Below are positions 27,872-39,500 of a DNA stretch of 64,000 nucleotides, one piece after another. The notes beneath the pieces were generated by a model. That model had not been told where the DNA came from. It worked only from the letters and a program-made list of their open reading frames with translations, and ran no database searches. Source of the stretch: Cyclina sinensis (Eukaryota; Mollusca; Bivalvia; Venerida; Veneridae). The stretch lies in the NCBI GenBank assembly GCA_012932295.1, contig JAAONU010000019.1, forward strand, positions 20,159,908 to 20,223,907, in the 5' to 3' direction. The first letter of the stretch is position 1, and the number at the start of each line of letters is the position of its first letter. A program made the position numbers and the translations under genes.

Positions 27872-28115
27872 AGATGCTTATGCCCCCAAAGTGGTGCTAT
27901 GACTATTGAGGTGACGACCAGTCATTCAGGGGTTAAGGTCAATTAAATAAAGGTACATAGGAAGGTTTTTCCAAAGGGGTTTTGTGTCCAAGTATAAAGT
28001 ATATACACTTACTAATAAGGAAGTTGCGGCCAATGTTTAAGTTTTTGGACAACTGGATCTTCAAGGTGAAGGTCATTCAGGGGTCTAGGTAAAATAAACA
28101 CAGTCACAAAGCCAT
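27872..28115 (+). repeat. Fragment of 155-bp core repeat element
   Basis: The segment from TATGCCCCCAAAGTGGTGCT through AGGTCATTCAGGGGTCTAGG matches, with mismatches, the element at 44.1-45.98 kb. It covers about one and a half cores and is flanked on the left by ACAAGAACTGTCACA, as at 44106. The copy stops without the tetranucleotide tract or terminal hairpin. It is truncated or interrupted by what follows. Confidence 0.8.
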
Positions 28116-28263
28116 TAGCAACAATAATAAATGCCAGTGGACATGAAGTAATTGTTGAAGAAGAAATCGATGAGATAGGAAAGTTGACAAATATGACAGA
28201 AAACTCAACAAGTTACAAAACTGAACAATAAAAAATTGCAAATGACAGTGTTTAAGTTCAAAG
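28116..28263. other. Short spacer
   Basis: AT-rich sequence between the core-repeat fragment and the transposase relic. The open frames on the minus strand at 28104-28289 and 28292-28645 are antisense shadows of the plus-strand relic and carry no recognisable motif. Confidence 0.4.
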
Positions 28264-28956
28264 GTGTGGAGAAAGATGAACAAGGGCATTTTTAAGCATT
28301 ATTGTGAAGATCAGAGCAAAATAATATTGGTAGAAAGTAATTGGTCAAGAAAATGTGAAAGGAAAGTAGGTGGCAGACATGGTAAGAAAATAGACCAAGA
28401 AACAATAGAATCAATTTTTGAACTTTTCTGGAAAGAGAAAAAAGATTATGTTCTAAATCAAGTGGACAAAAGTCCAATGAACCTGAGGGGGAGTGAACAG
28501 AGTATGAAAAAAGTCTCATACAAATACTTTCTAAATCTAAACAACAAAAGAGTACTAGCTTGTAGAGAAATGCTTTTTTTAACACTTGGTACAAACAAGA
28601 AAATGATATATCAGTGGCTTGGTTGTGGAGAATCGGGAGAATCAATATATTATGTCCGCAAAGAAGGATAACCAGATACTAGTGGTTGTGGTGGGAAAAC
28701 ATTAAATACAATCAAATATGAAAGTCAATACATAAAAAAGTTACTCAAGTTGCCATCTCATTACTACAGGGTTTAAGACTGTTCAATGAATTGAACCTCT
28801 GTTTGAACTGGCCAAAAAAAAAAGACTTGTGTGATATATGCTGCGATCATGAAGCTTAACCTGTTTCCGATTCGGATTAAGCAGAGCAGTTGAAGTCTAT
28901 GAGGCATGCACTTCGAAAGAGAGAGAGACAAGGAGATAAACAGAGAAAACCCTGAA
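28264..28956 (+). pseudogene. Decayed DNA-transposon protein of the KKDxCDxC type
   Basis: An open frame of 135 codons (28264-28671, first ATG at 28276) is followed by recognisable but interrupted pieces. The open part has a basic N-terminus, then a block with IFELFWKEKKDYVLNQ, then KVSYKYFLNLNNKRVLACR and EMLFLTLGTNKKMI. This resembles the part of a widespread invertebrate transposon-derived protein family that reads FW.L.D...Q.FI....(Y)YF.....+VCK.FF..TL. Downstream, 28741-28770 reads LLKLPSHYYR (family form P.SHYCR). About 28820-28860 reads KKDLCDICCDHEA (family form KKD.CD.C). About 28885-28956 reads a basic helix with AEQLKSMRHALRKRERQGDK before a stop. Frames change between pieces and stops interrupt them, so the gene is dead. 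The superfamily is not named here because I cannot assign it firmly. Confidence 0.6.
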
Positions 28957-29504
28957 AGTCCTAACTGTCGACTTACACAATCTTAATTTGTCCAAAGCTA
29001 AATGCTAGTTTCAATGAATTGATAATCAATAATCATAATCAATTTACACAATGTTGTACTTGACTACACATTGATAATTGACAGGTTATCTGATGTGTGA
29101 TAAAAACATTAACTACTGTTAGTTTGATAGGTGAAATGACTTGTGCATAAAGAGAATATGCTTTTTTGACAGTCACTCTGGAGGAAAGTACAAGAGCATA
29201 TGTTACAGGTAAAAATTTTGAATTGAAAGCCTCACAGATACTTACTTTCTGCTATATCTATTGTTAATATTTATGTTAATATTCATAGGCACATTCTAGT
29301 CATAACAGTTAAAAAAAGACAGTATTCTTTTGTAATGTTATTATTTAGCAGTAAAATCATTGATCAGACTCAAATTTGTAACTTATATCAATTTTATGCA
29401 ATTACGTCAATCTTTTACAAGCAACTGAACCACAGTTTGACCTACGGTGCATGAAAAATATGTATATGATATAAATTCAAATCACTGATTTTTTTTATTT
29501 GGAG
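28957..29504. other. No gene seen
   Basis: AT-rich sequence between two transposase relics. No repeat family, RNA gene or conserved reading frame was recognised. It may be decayed interior of either neighbouring element. Confidence 0.5.
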
Positions 29505-29976
29505 ACTGCCTATGCTGCAAGAGACAAGATACATCGCCTGTTGAGGAAGGTATTTGTGTTGCCACTTCTTCCTGCAGAAGACATTCTGATGGCATTTGAG
29601 AAACTGAAGAAGGTCTCAGAATCTGATGAGCGGTTAGACTAGTTTATGCATTATGTAACTGATACTTGGCTTCACAGCAACATTTGACCAGTAGAATCTT
29701 GGTCTAAGTTTGGCTGCTCCATCAGGACTATCACTGACATTGAGGGATGGCATAGTAAGCAAAATCGTCCAGCCAAAAAAGGTAAACTTGCATTTTATAT
29801 GCTGGTAAATCTAACTGTTTAAAGAAGCACCTGACGTTACCATTCAATGTAAACTAGTAAGGGAAAAGAAACTGAAAAGATGCCAGAGGAAACAGATCCA
29901 GGAGACACAGGGGAAACTGATGAGACTGTTGACAGAATCCAGCGAAAACGTTTGGTTGATGAATAGTTTCCTCAGT
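29505..29976 (+). pseudogene. Mutator-like (MULE, FLYWCH-associated) transposase C-terminal relic
   Basis: Frame 29505-29822 reads a helical segment with RKVFVLPLLPAEDILMAFE, then YVTDTWLHSNI, then ESWSKFGCSIRTITDIEGWH and SKQNRPAKK. The order and wording (LP.LPAE.I..AF, then W, then R T..D.EGWH..LNR) are those of the end of animal MULE transposases that often carry FLYWCH zinc fingers. Stops at 29640-29642 and 29685-29687 interrupt it. After a shift to the next frame near 29816, KEAPDVTIQCKLVREKKLKR continues into a basic region ending near 29976, again as in the family. The N-terminal catalytic part and zinc fingers are missing. The frame changes and stops show it is not functional. Confidence 0.8.
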
Positions 29977-30134
29977 GCATGTGCAGCAATTTGTACCAGT
30001 ACAAATAATAGAGGTTTTGTGTTTGTTTATATTTGTATAAACTATGTATAAATTATTTATGCCCATTATGTATGTATATGTTTATTTTGTGACAGTTCAT
30101 GTGTTCATTTGAATAATATATAACAAAACTCTCC
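29977..30134. other. Spacer, no gene seen
   Basis: AT-rich bases between the MULE relic and the first satellite 2 monomer. The minus-strand frame 29854-30066 overlaps the MULE tail in antisense and is rejected as a gene. Confidence 0.45.
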
Positions 30135-30284
30135 CTTAAATACAAGGTACTGGTGCCATCAAAGCACAAATGACATATTCAATATTTAATTTTATCGACC
30201 AACTCTATTTTGAATTTAACACCAAAACAAAGTTAGCAACAATTAGACACCTTTCACTTGATGAATTGCAAAGACTGTCCTTAA
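30135..30284. repeat. Left-most monomer of satellite 2, cut by a transposon
   Basis: Contains TACTGGTGCC, then AAGTTAGCAACAATTAGACA, then CCTTTCACTTGATGAATT, as in satellite 2 monomers further right (for example 38941-38996). It breaks off exactly at the TTAA of the inserted transposon and resumes after it at 32002, so the array originally began about here. Confidence 0.8.
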
Positions 30285-30485
30285 GGTAGAGCGACTGTAA
30301 AAAACTCCCGCCATTTCTTCGAAGATCGGTAAAGATCGATAAATGTCGGCTGTGTTCGGAAGAATGTTTTAGATAATTTCAGTTTTTAACTCTGAAAATA
30401 TTTGTTTATATATCTTACCAAATTCCTTCATATCATAACATTTCCACGGTAAATTCTTAGTTTTATCATAAAATATCAATAAAAT

Positions 30486-30698
30486 ATGAAAATAAATGCA
30501 ACCGGATGTAAAGGTGTCTTGCCTTCAAAATCGAAAGTAGGCACGAATTACTGGTTTTCGCGACTAAACAGGAAAATGAATCGCGACAAAAAAGGTCGTT
30601 TTTCCAGACGGATACGGAATGACCATAAGAGGAAACACATTTCTCATGATCATAATTATACTAAGAATGCTAAAAGTGACAAGGAACATAGAAAATGA
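30486..30698 (+). CDS. Small basic open frame near the left end of the TTAA element
   Basis: 70 codons, very rich in Lys, Arg and His, with KMNRDKKGRFSRRIRNDHKR in the middle and no membrane segment. It begins 200 bp inside the left end of the TTAA element, the place where a first exon or N-terminal DNA-binding part of a transposon protein would lie. No named domain is recognised. A splice donor could follow, but none was identified. It may equally be a remnant left after internal deletion. The composition is unlike the surrounding AT-rich noise, which is why it is listed. Function is unknown. Confidence 0.3.
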   Translation: MKINATGCKGVLPSKSKVGTNYWFSRLNRKMNRDKKGRFSRRIRNDHKRKHISHDHNYTKNAKSDKEHRK

Positions 30699-30699
30699 A

Positions 30700-31980
30700 A
30701 GACAGTCATTGATTCTTTAGATACTTGATTAACCTTGATATTTATAAGTACGAGTCCTTTACCCATTTCCAAATTTACAGAAAGAAAGTTATTGATATTA
30801 AATAGTATTATTTCACACCTTATAAAATGTAACAAATGAAATGGTCTTCCAGCTTGTACCATGTGATCATCTAGTGTAATTATTATTGGATCTAATCTTA
30901 TCAGTTAGTCTCGTTTTCATTTTCCGAGTCCAAAAAATCCATATCAATCTGAATTGCACTAATTCAAGCCTCTTTTTCATTTTCCGAATCCAAAATATCC
31001 ATATCAAATCCATATTGTACTCAAAGAAACTCTGCCTGTTGCTGTTGTATCAGTTACCTCTCTTGCAAATTCGAGACGCTTTTTAAAGTTCTGTATCCCC
31101 AAGTTGCCTTATTACCTTGACTGTGAGAGTGTTTTCTTTAATGTGTTTTCTGCTTGAAAAATGCTGGTGTGAAAGAGTTCATGATACATTGTTGAGCATA
31201 ATACTGATTCACTTGGACTCATACATGGCTACAAAACCTATTGGACTCGGCTAGCATCTCGTCCAATATAGTTGCATTCAGTAATATTAGTTAATAGTAG
31301 TTTCAAACTGTATTACTCTTTATAGCTAAATAATACTTCTTACATTCATACCAGTCATTTAAACATTAAATATTTTAAAATTGGTAAGTGAATCCTTCAG
31401 TTTTAAACTTGTAACAAAATAATGGCTAAAATAAGGAGAAAAAACTGTTGAAAAAAATGAGTCATACGTGTTACATTTATGTAAATTTTCCAAAAACTAC
31501 ATGGTAAAATATTTTTATCTTCTGTATTTAAGCTGGATATAGTTTATCTGTTAAAAATATGTCCTAAATATTAAGGTAATAATCATATTTTTAATTTTCT
31601 GACTCTTTGTTTTCTCTCAAACCAATTTTTACACTGCTCAGATCATTTGGATTTTTTTGCACTCTTCCACAGATTAACAGGTTATGGAAGGTTGTTGTCA
31701 ACAAAGAAAGAATTACTTTCTCTGTTTTCAAGTTTTGACACCCTTACTGCATCTGTAGAAACTAGTATTGTATTGGTATTTGGAAATTTGGGTGAAATAT
31801 GGGACTTTGTTATACCCAAGGGTGTCAAATAAACTGAACAAAAGACGAGCTGTGGGGTTGTTTCGAAAAAAGTCGTTTATTTCTCTAAAAAGTATGGAAA
31901 GCCAACCTAAACTTTTGCAGGTAGATCAGTGAAATGATGCAGATTATGAAAATAAAATGTTAGGTAACATCTGGAAAGGT
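30700..31980. other. Interior of the TTAA element, no gene seen
   Basis: AT-rich interior without a credible protein. A short internal duplication is visible at about 30913-30935 and 30973-30995, where CATTTTCCGA(G/A)TCCAAAA and ATCCATATCAA recur. Frames at 30656-30862 (minus), 30886-31086 and 31647-31832 (plus) lack motifs. Confidence 0.5.
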
Positions 31981-32005
31981 GCTCATTACAGGTGCGCTAC
32001 CTTAA

Positions 32006-35000
32006 ACACTATGTAGTGGTGCTTTCCTAACACAATATTTTCAAAATATACTCAATATATGTTTTTCATGTAATATCAACATAAAGTAAGTAACATTTTG
32101 GCATCTCCCACTTAAAAGATTTTCACCAAAAAGTGAATTGTCAATAGTATCAAAAAAAAACCTAAAACAAACTGGCGCCTTGATTAGATACTTCAACATT
32201 TTACATATTCTGTATTTTGTATCTAATATCAACAAAAAGTAAGCAACATTCTGACTTCTTTTTTTCACAAAGAATGCATTGCCAGAGTTACTTTAAAATA
32301 CAATAAAGTGCATGGTGCATGCTTCATTACACATTTCATCTACATTCACTTATTCTATTGTGTATAATTATATCAACAACAGGTAAGCAACCATTTGGCA
32401 CCTCTTTGTTCACAAAAATACATTGCAAAAGTATCCTTAAAATACAATATATTGGTGCCTTCATTACACATTTCAACAAAATATGTACATTCACTTATTC
32501 TATTGTGTATATGATATCAACAAAAGGTAAGCAACCATTTAGCTTCACATTTTTTCACAAAAATACATTTCCAAAAGTATCCTTAAAATACAATATACTG
32601 GTGCCTTCATTACAAATTTCAACATTTTTTCAAAATTCACTAATTATTTGTTTATATGAAATCACAAAAGGTAAGCAACCATTTGGCACCTATTTTTTTC
32701 ACACACACAATATTACATTCTGAAAAGAATCTTTACAATACAATATACTGGGGCCTTGATTACAACTTTCAACATTACATCTACATTCACTAATTCTATT
32801 GTGTATATGATATCAACAATGGTAAGCAACAATTTGGCACCTTTTTCACAAAGAATGAATTGCCACAGTATCTTTAAAATACAATTCACTTGTGCCTTCA
32901 TACGTATTTCAACATTTTATCAACACTCACTTATTCTATTCTGTACAGAATATCAACAAAAGGAAAGCAACCATTTGGCACCTATTTTTTCACAAAAATA
33001 CATTACCAGAAGTTTCTTAAAAATACAATATACTGGAGCCTTCATAACATATTTCAACATTTTATCTACATTCACTTATTCTATTGTGTATAGTATATCA
33101 ACAAAATGTAAGCAACATTTTGACACCTCTTTTTTCACAAAAATACATTGCCAGAAGTATCTTTAAATACAATATACTGGTGCCTTCATACCACATTTCA
33201 ACATTTTATCTACATTCACTTATTTTTTTGTGTATAGTATATCAAAAAAAGGTAAGCAACCATTTGGCACCCTTTTTCAGAAAAATACATTGCCAGAAGT
33301 ACAAGTACCTTTAAAATACAATAAACTGATGCCTTCATAACACATTTCTACATTGTATCAAAATTTACTTATTCTATTCTGTATATGATATCTTTAAAGG
33401 TTAGCAACCATTTGGCTTCCATTTTTTTAGAAAAATATATAGCCAGAAGTATCTTTAAAATGAAATATACTGGAACCTTCATAACATATTACAACATTAT
33501 ATCTACATTCACTTATCCTATTCTGTATAGTATATCAACAAAAGAAATGCAACCATTTGGCACCCTTTTTCACAAAAATACATTGCCAGAAGTATCTTTA
33601 AAATAAATTATACTGGAACCTTCATAACATATTACAACATTTTATCTACATTCACTTATTCTATTCTGTATAGTATATCAACAAAAGGTAAGCAACTATT
33701 TAATAAAACCATTTTTTACAAAAAATCATTGCCAGAAATATCCTTAAAATACAATATACTGGTGCCTTCCTAACACATTTCAACATTTAATCTACATTCA
33801 CTTACTCTTTTGTGTATATGAAATCAACAAAAGGTAGGCAACAATTTGTCACATATTTTTTTCACAAAAATTCATATCTAGAAATATCTTTAAAATACAA
33901 TACACTGGTGCCTTCATAACACATTTCAACATTTTATCAACATTCACTTATTTTATTGTGTATATGATATTACAAAAGGTAAGAAACTATTTGGCACCTC
34001 TTTTTTCACAAAAATACACTGCCAGCAGTATCTTTAAAATACATTATACTGATGCCTTCATTACACATTTCAACAAAATATGTACATTCACTTATTTTAT
34101 TCTGTGTATTATATCAACAAATGGTAAGCAACCATAAAGCACCTATTTTTTCACAAAAATACATTGACAGAAGTATCTTTAAAATACAATATACAGGTGC
34201 CTCTAAACATATTTCAGCATTTTATCTACATTCACTTATTCTATTTATTGTGTATCGTATATCAACAAAAGGTAAGCAACCATTTGGCAACCTTTTTCAC
34301 AAAAATACGTTGCCAGAAGTATCTTTAAAATACAATATACTGGTGCCTTCCTAACATATTTCAACATTTTATCTACATTCACTTATTCTATTGTGTATAG
34401 TATACCAACAAAAGGTAAGCAACTATTTAATAAAACCATTTTTTACAAAAATTCATTGCCAGAAATATTCTTAAAATACAATATACCGGTGCCTTCCTAA
34501 CACATTTCAACATTTAATCTACATTCACTTATTCTATTGTGTATATGAAATCAACAAAAGGTAAGCAACCATTTGGCACCAATTTTTTTCAAAAAAAAAA
34601 TTCATAACCAGAAATATCTTTAAAATACAATACACAGGTGCCTTCATAACACATTTCAACATTTTATCTACATTCACTTATGCTATTGTGTATATAAAAT
34701 CAACAAATGGTAAGCAACCATTTGGCACCTCTTTTTTCACGAAAATACACTGCAAGAAGTATCTTTAAAATACAAAATACTGGTGCCTTCATACCACATT
34801 TCAACATTTTATTAACATTCACTTATTTTATTGTGTATATGATATCACAAAAGGTAAGAAAAAAATATTTGGCATCTCTTTTTTTCACAAAAATACATTG
34901 CCAGAAGTATCTTTAAAACACAATATACTGATGCCTTCATTACACATTTCAACAAAATATGTACATTCACTTATTTTATTCTGTGTATTATATCAACAAA

Positions 35001-36590
35001 TGGTAAGCAACCATTAAGCACCTATTTTTTCACAAAAATACATTGACAGAAGTATCTTTAAAATACAATATACAGGTGCCTCTAAACATATTTCAGCATT
35101 TTATCTACATTCACTTATTCTATTGTGTATCGTATATCAACAAAAGGTAAGCAACCATTTGGCACCCTTTTTCACAAAAACACATTTAAAATACAATATA
35201 CTGTAGCCTTCATAAAAAACTAGACATTTTATCTACATTCACTTATTTTTTTGGGTATGTGATATCAACAAAAGGTATGAAACCATTTTCAACCTTTCCA
35301 TACCAAAAAATGAAATGCCAAAAGTATCTATAAAATACAATATACTAGTGCCTTATTACACATTCTAACATCTTACTGAGATTCACCAATTATATTTTGT
35401 ATACGACATGTACAAAAGGGAATGAACAATTTGGCATCTCTCTTTTGAATGAAATTTATACATAAAAGAAAGAACAAAACTTTTGATGTAAGATATCCGA
35501 ATAAAGTAAGTAACAATTTGGCACCTGTCTACAAAATAAATTAACAAAATTGAAGACTTTTTTCAAGATTTTCAACACTTGATTACTTTATTTACATATT
35601 CTATTTTGTAAAAGAATATCTGTACATAGCAACAACTGGCAATTCTCAACTGAACAGAATTCTAAAACAAAATGAATTCTTATCAACTAATTCTAGTACT
35701 TTCCTTCCACAAAGAAATTCTGTTTTGTATATAATATCAACATAAAGAATGCAAGAATTGGGCACCTCTCACTTGAATGAAATTTGACAAAAATTAATTG
35801 CCAAACGGTCTCCTAAATGCAGTATGTTGGTGCCTTTATTACACAATGCACATATTCAATTTATTAACTAAATCAAAAAACGTTTTTTATAGAATATCAG
35901 CTCATTTCAAGTAAGCAATGTGGTCACTCTCACTTGAACAAACCAATTATAAAATGGCCTGCAAAATCTTTCCATAAAACACAAAAAGGAAAACATTTTC
36001 AATATTTTATCAAAATCAACTAATTCGATTGTGTATATAAGAGCAAAATAAAAGGTAACACTAATTTGGCACTTTATATTTGAATGAAACAAAAATGAAT
36101 TCCTAAAACAAACCCTAAAATACGTTGTACTAGTGCCTTCATAACACAAATGAAATTTTCAACTTTTTATCAACAACAACAACAAATTCAAATTTTTCCT
36201 AAAACTGCCCTAAAATGCATTATACTGGTGTCATCATTACACATAGAACATTTTCAATATCTTATCAACAACAACTAATTCTATTTTTGTTTTTTATATA
36301 ATATCTAAACAAAGTAAGCACAAATTATATCTAATAGAACTAATTCTAATTTCAACATGAAATTAGCAACATTCTGACATCTCTCAGCTGACAAAAATGA
36401 ACTATCAGAACTTTCAAAAAAATTACAACATTGTGATTCCTTCACTTCATGGAAAAAAATCATTGTAACATTTCCTCTGCATCAACAGATTCTTATTTGT
36501 ATAAAAAATACCCAAGTAAGCAACAATTTGGCACCTCTTACTTCAATGAGTTTTTGTTAAAAATGAATTGCCAAAAGTACCCTTAAACTA
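32006..36590 (+). repeat. Satellite 2: 145-bp monomer array
   Basis: Tandem monomers that read ATTTCAACATTTTATCTACA, TTCACTTATTCTATTGTGTA, TATGATATCAACAAAAGGTA, AGCAACCATTTGGCACCTCT, TTTTTCACAAAAATACATTG, CCAGAAGTATCTTTAAAATA and CAATATACTGGTGCCTTCAT. The GGTAAGC block falls at about 32526, 32670, 32821, 32962, 33107, 33251 and 33399, steps of 141-151 bp. Copies from 32.3 to 35.2 kb are well preserved; both edges are more diverged. The many overlapping plus-strand frames here (for example 32319-32723 and 32756-33166) simply translate the repeat. Confidence 0.95.
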
Positions 36591-39500
36591 AAGCTATCAC
36601 TATATGTGACAAATACCCCCATAATATTGCCGTGTCAGAGGAAAACAAGGAAATATTTAACACATTATGCACATCTACTCTTATTGGTAATCTTTCACAT
36701 CAAGTTTCAAATCTATAGGCCTTGAGATGTGGAAGAAGTCTGTGTCACAAGAATTTTCTTTGACTGGCTTTAAAATTAGCAAGCCCACATTGGTGTCTAT
36801 CAAGAACATCTACACTTATTGGTAAACATGCACAGCAAGTTTCAAATCGATAGTCTGAGAACAGGGGAAAAGTTTGCATCACATGATTTAGCAACAAAAG
36901 GCTCTTAAACTGTAGACTAGACATTGGCATTGCATAGATATATGTCAGTCATGCACATCTACGCTTACTGGTGATCTTGCACACCAAGTTTCAAATCAAT
37001 AGTCTAAGAGAAGTAGAAAAGGTTGGCATATTTTGCTATGACAGGCTAAATTACTGCACAGTGGGCATGAAGGTATGGGACATGCATATCTACATTAACT
37101 GCTGAAGTTGCCGCCTAGTTGCAAAACAATACTCCTAGAAACGTGGATCCAGTTTGTTACAAGATAGTCCTTTAACAGGTCATAAAACTGCAGAGCTGGC
37201 ATTGAAATGCTTGACAAACATGCCATGCAGGTAATTTCTTTAATGGTAAACATGCGTACCAAGAATAAACTTACTTATCCTAGAAATATAGCTGAAGATT
37301 GCAGCACAAGATTTCCATAATGGATGACGGACTGACTAAACCAACCAACCGTAAGATGACTCCGATACACCCCTGTAAACAAAGTTTGGCAGGGATATAA
37401 ATCCCATACACTGGTGCCTCCATTACAAAAAAAACTTTTGAACATTTCATCTTCATCAAAAATTTCCTGTTTTGTATACAATATCCATGTTTTATCACTA
37501 CAAATTAAGTAACAATTTTGCACAATATAACTCAATAATTTTGATCATCAACCAAACCTTTTTTGTGTATAATACCAACACAGTTTGTCTTTTATATGTA
37601 ATAAACTCGTGCCTTCATTATACAATGAATATCTGCAATATTTTATCTAATTAAAACTAATTCTAATTTCAACATAAAGTTAGCAACACTATGACATCTC
37701 TCACTTGAATGAAATTCTGACAAAAATTACATATCAAACTGTCACAATTTTGCAACATCGTCATGCCTTCATTTCACAAAAAAAAACACTTTAACTTTTC
37801 CTCTGCATCAACGAATTCTTGTCTGTATAAAAACCAACAACAAGTAAGCAACAACTTAGCACCTCTTACTTAAATAAAATTTTGTTAAAAATGAATTGCC
37901 AAAAGTACCCTTAAACTAAATCTATCACTATATGTGACAAATACCCCCATAAAATTGCCGTGTCAGAGGAAAAGTGAAAATATTTAACACATCATGCACA
38001 TCTACTCTTATTGGTAATCTTTCACAACAAGTTTAACATCAATAGGCCTTGAGATGTGGAAGCAGACTTCTTCACAAGATTTTTATTTGATTAGCTATAA
38101 AATCAGCAAGCCCACATTGGTGTCTATCAAGAACATCTACACTTATTGGTAAACATGCAAAACAAGTTTCAAATCGATAGTCTGAGAAAAGGGGAAAAGT
38201 TTGCATCACAAGATTTAGCAACAAAAGGCTCTTAAACTGTAGACTAGACATTGGCATTGCATAAATATATGTCAGTCATGCACATCTACGCTTTTTGGTG
38301 ATCTTGAACACCAAGTTTCAAATCAATAGTCTAAAAGAAGTGGAAAAAGTTGGCATATTTTGCAAACTGCTGAGGCCGCACACCAAACTGCAAAACAATA
38401 GTCCTAGAAACGTGGATCCAGTTTCTGTTACAAGACAGTCCTTTAACAGGCCATAAAACTGCAGAGCTGGCATTGACATGCTTGACAAACATGTTATGCA
38501 GGTTATTTCTTTAATGGTAAACATGCGTACCAAGAATAAAATTAGTTATCCTAGAAATATTGGTGAAGATTGCATCACAAGATTTCCACAGTGGATGACT
38601 GATTGACTAAACCAACCAACTGTAAGATGACTCCTATACACCCTGCAAACAAATTTTGGCAGGGATATAAATACGATACACTGGTGCCTCCATTACACAA
38701 AAAACTTTAGAACATTTTATCTTCATCAAAAATTTCCTGTTTTGTATATAATATCCATGATTTATCAATACAAATTAAGTAACAATTTTGCACAATATAA
38801 CTCAGTAATTTTGATCATCAACCAAAACTTGTTTGTGTATAATTCCAACACAGTTTGTATTTTATTTGCAATAAACTCGTGCCCTCGTTATACAATGAAT
38901 ATTTGCACTATCTTATCTAATTAAAACTAATTCTAATTTCAACAAAGTTAGCAACAATAAGACACCTTTCACTTGAATGAAATTCTGACAAAAATAACAT
39001 ATCAAAACTGTCACAAATTTGCAACATTGTCATGCCTCCATTTCACACACACACAAAAAAACATTTTAACATTTCTTCTGCATCCACAAATTATTGTCTG
39101 TATATAAATTAACAACAAGTAAGCAACAATTTGGCACCTCTGACTTTAATGAAATTTGTTAAAAATGACTTGCCGAAAGTACCCTTAAACTAAAGCTATC
39201 ACTATATGTGACTCATTCCCCCACAATATTGCGGTGTCAGAGGAAAAGGGGAAATATTTAACACATCATGCACATCTATACATATTGGTAATCTTTCAAA
39301 TCAAGTTTCAAATCTATAGGCCTTGGGATGTGGAAGAAGTCTCCATCACAAGATTTTTCTTTGACTGGCTTTAAAAGCACAGAGCCCAAACTGGTGTGCA
39401 TCATGAATATCTACACTTATTGGTGATCTTGCACACCAAGTTTCAAATCAATTGTCTTAGAAAAGTGGAAAGAGTTGGCATATTTTGCTATGACAGATTG

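Larger units (their letters stand above)
30281..32005. mobile_element. TTAA-flanked DNA transposon inserted in satellite 2
   Basis: The element is bounded by TTAA at 30281-30284 and 32002-32005. Its ends are GGTAGAGCGACTGTAA (30285-30300) and, on the other strand, GGTAGCGCACCTGTAA (from 32001), 13 of 16 bases alike. Removing the element and one TTAA restores a satellite 2 monomer: GACTGTCCTTAAACACTATG joined, compared with AGTATCCTTAAAATACAATA in intact neighbours. TTAA target duplication is known for piggyBac and Kolobok superfamilies; which one applies cannot be told from the ends alone. At 1.7 kb with no long reading frame it is probably a non-autonomous or internally deleted copy. Confidence 0.8.

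Noticed and set aside
28292..28645. 117-codon minus-strand frame
   Set aside because: Antisense to the plus-strand transposase relic, which has the recognisable motifs.
32319..34916. Overlapping plus-strand frames of 60-136 codons with like proteins (ISTKGKQPFGT type)
   Set aside because: They translate the satellite 2 monomer in two frames and are broken differently in each copy. No sign of selection on the protein.
36745..38257. Two nearly identical minus-strand 61-codon proteins (36745-36930, 38072-38257)
   Set aside because: They are the same place in two higher-order units. Identity is explained by DNA duplication, and the frame is lost in the other units.
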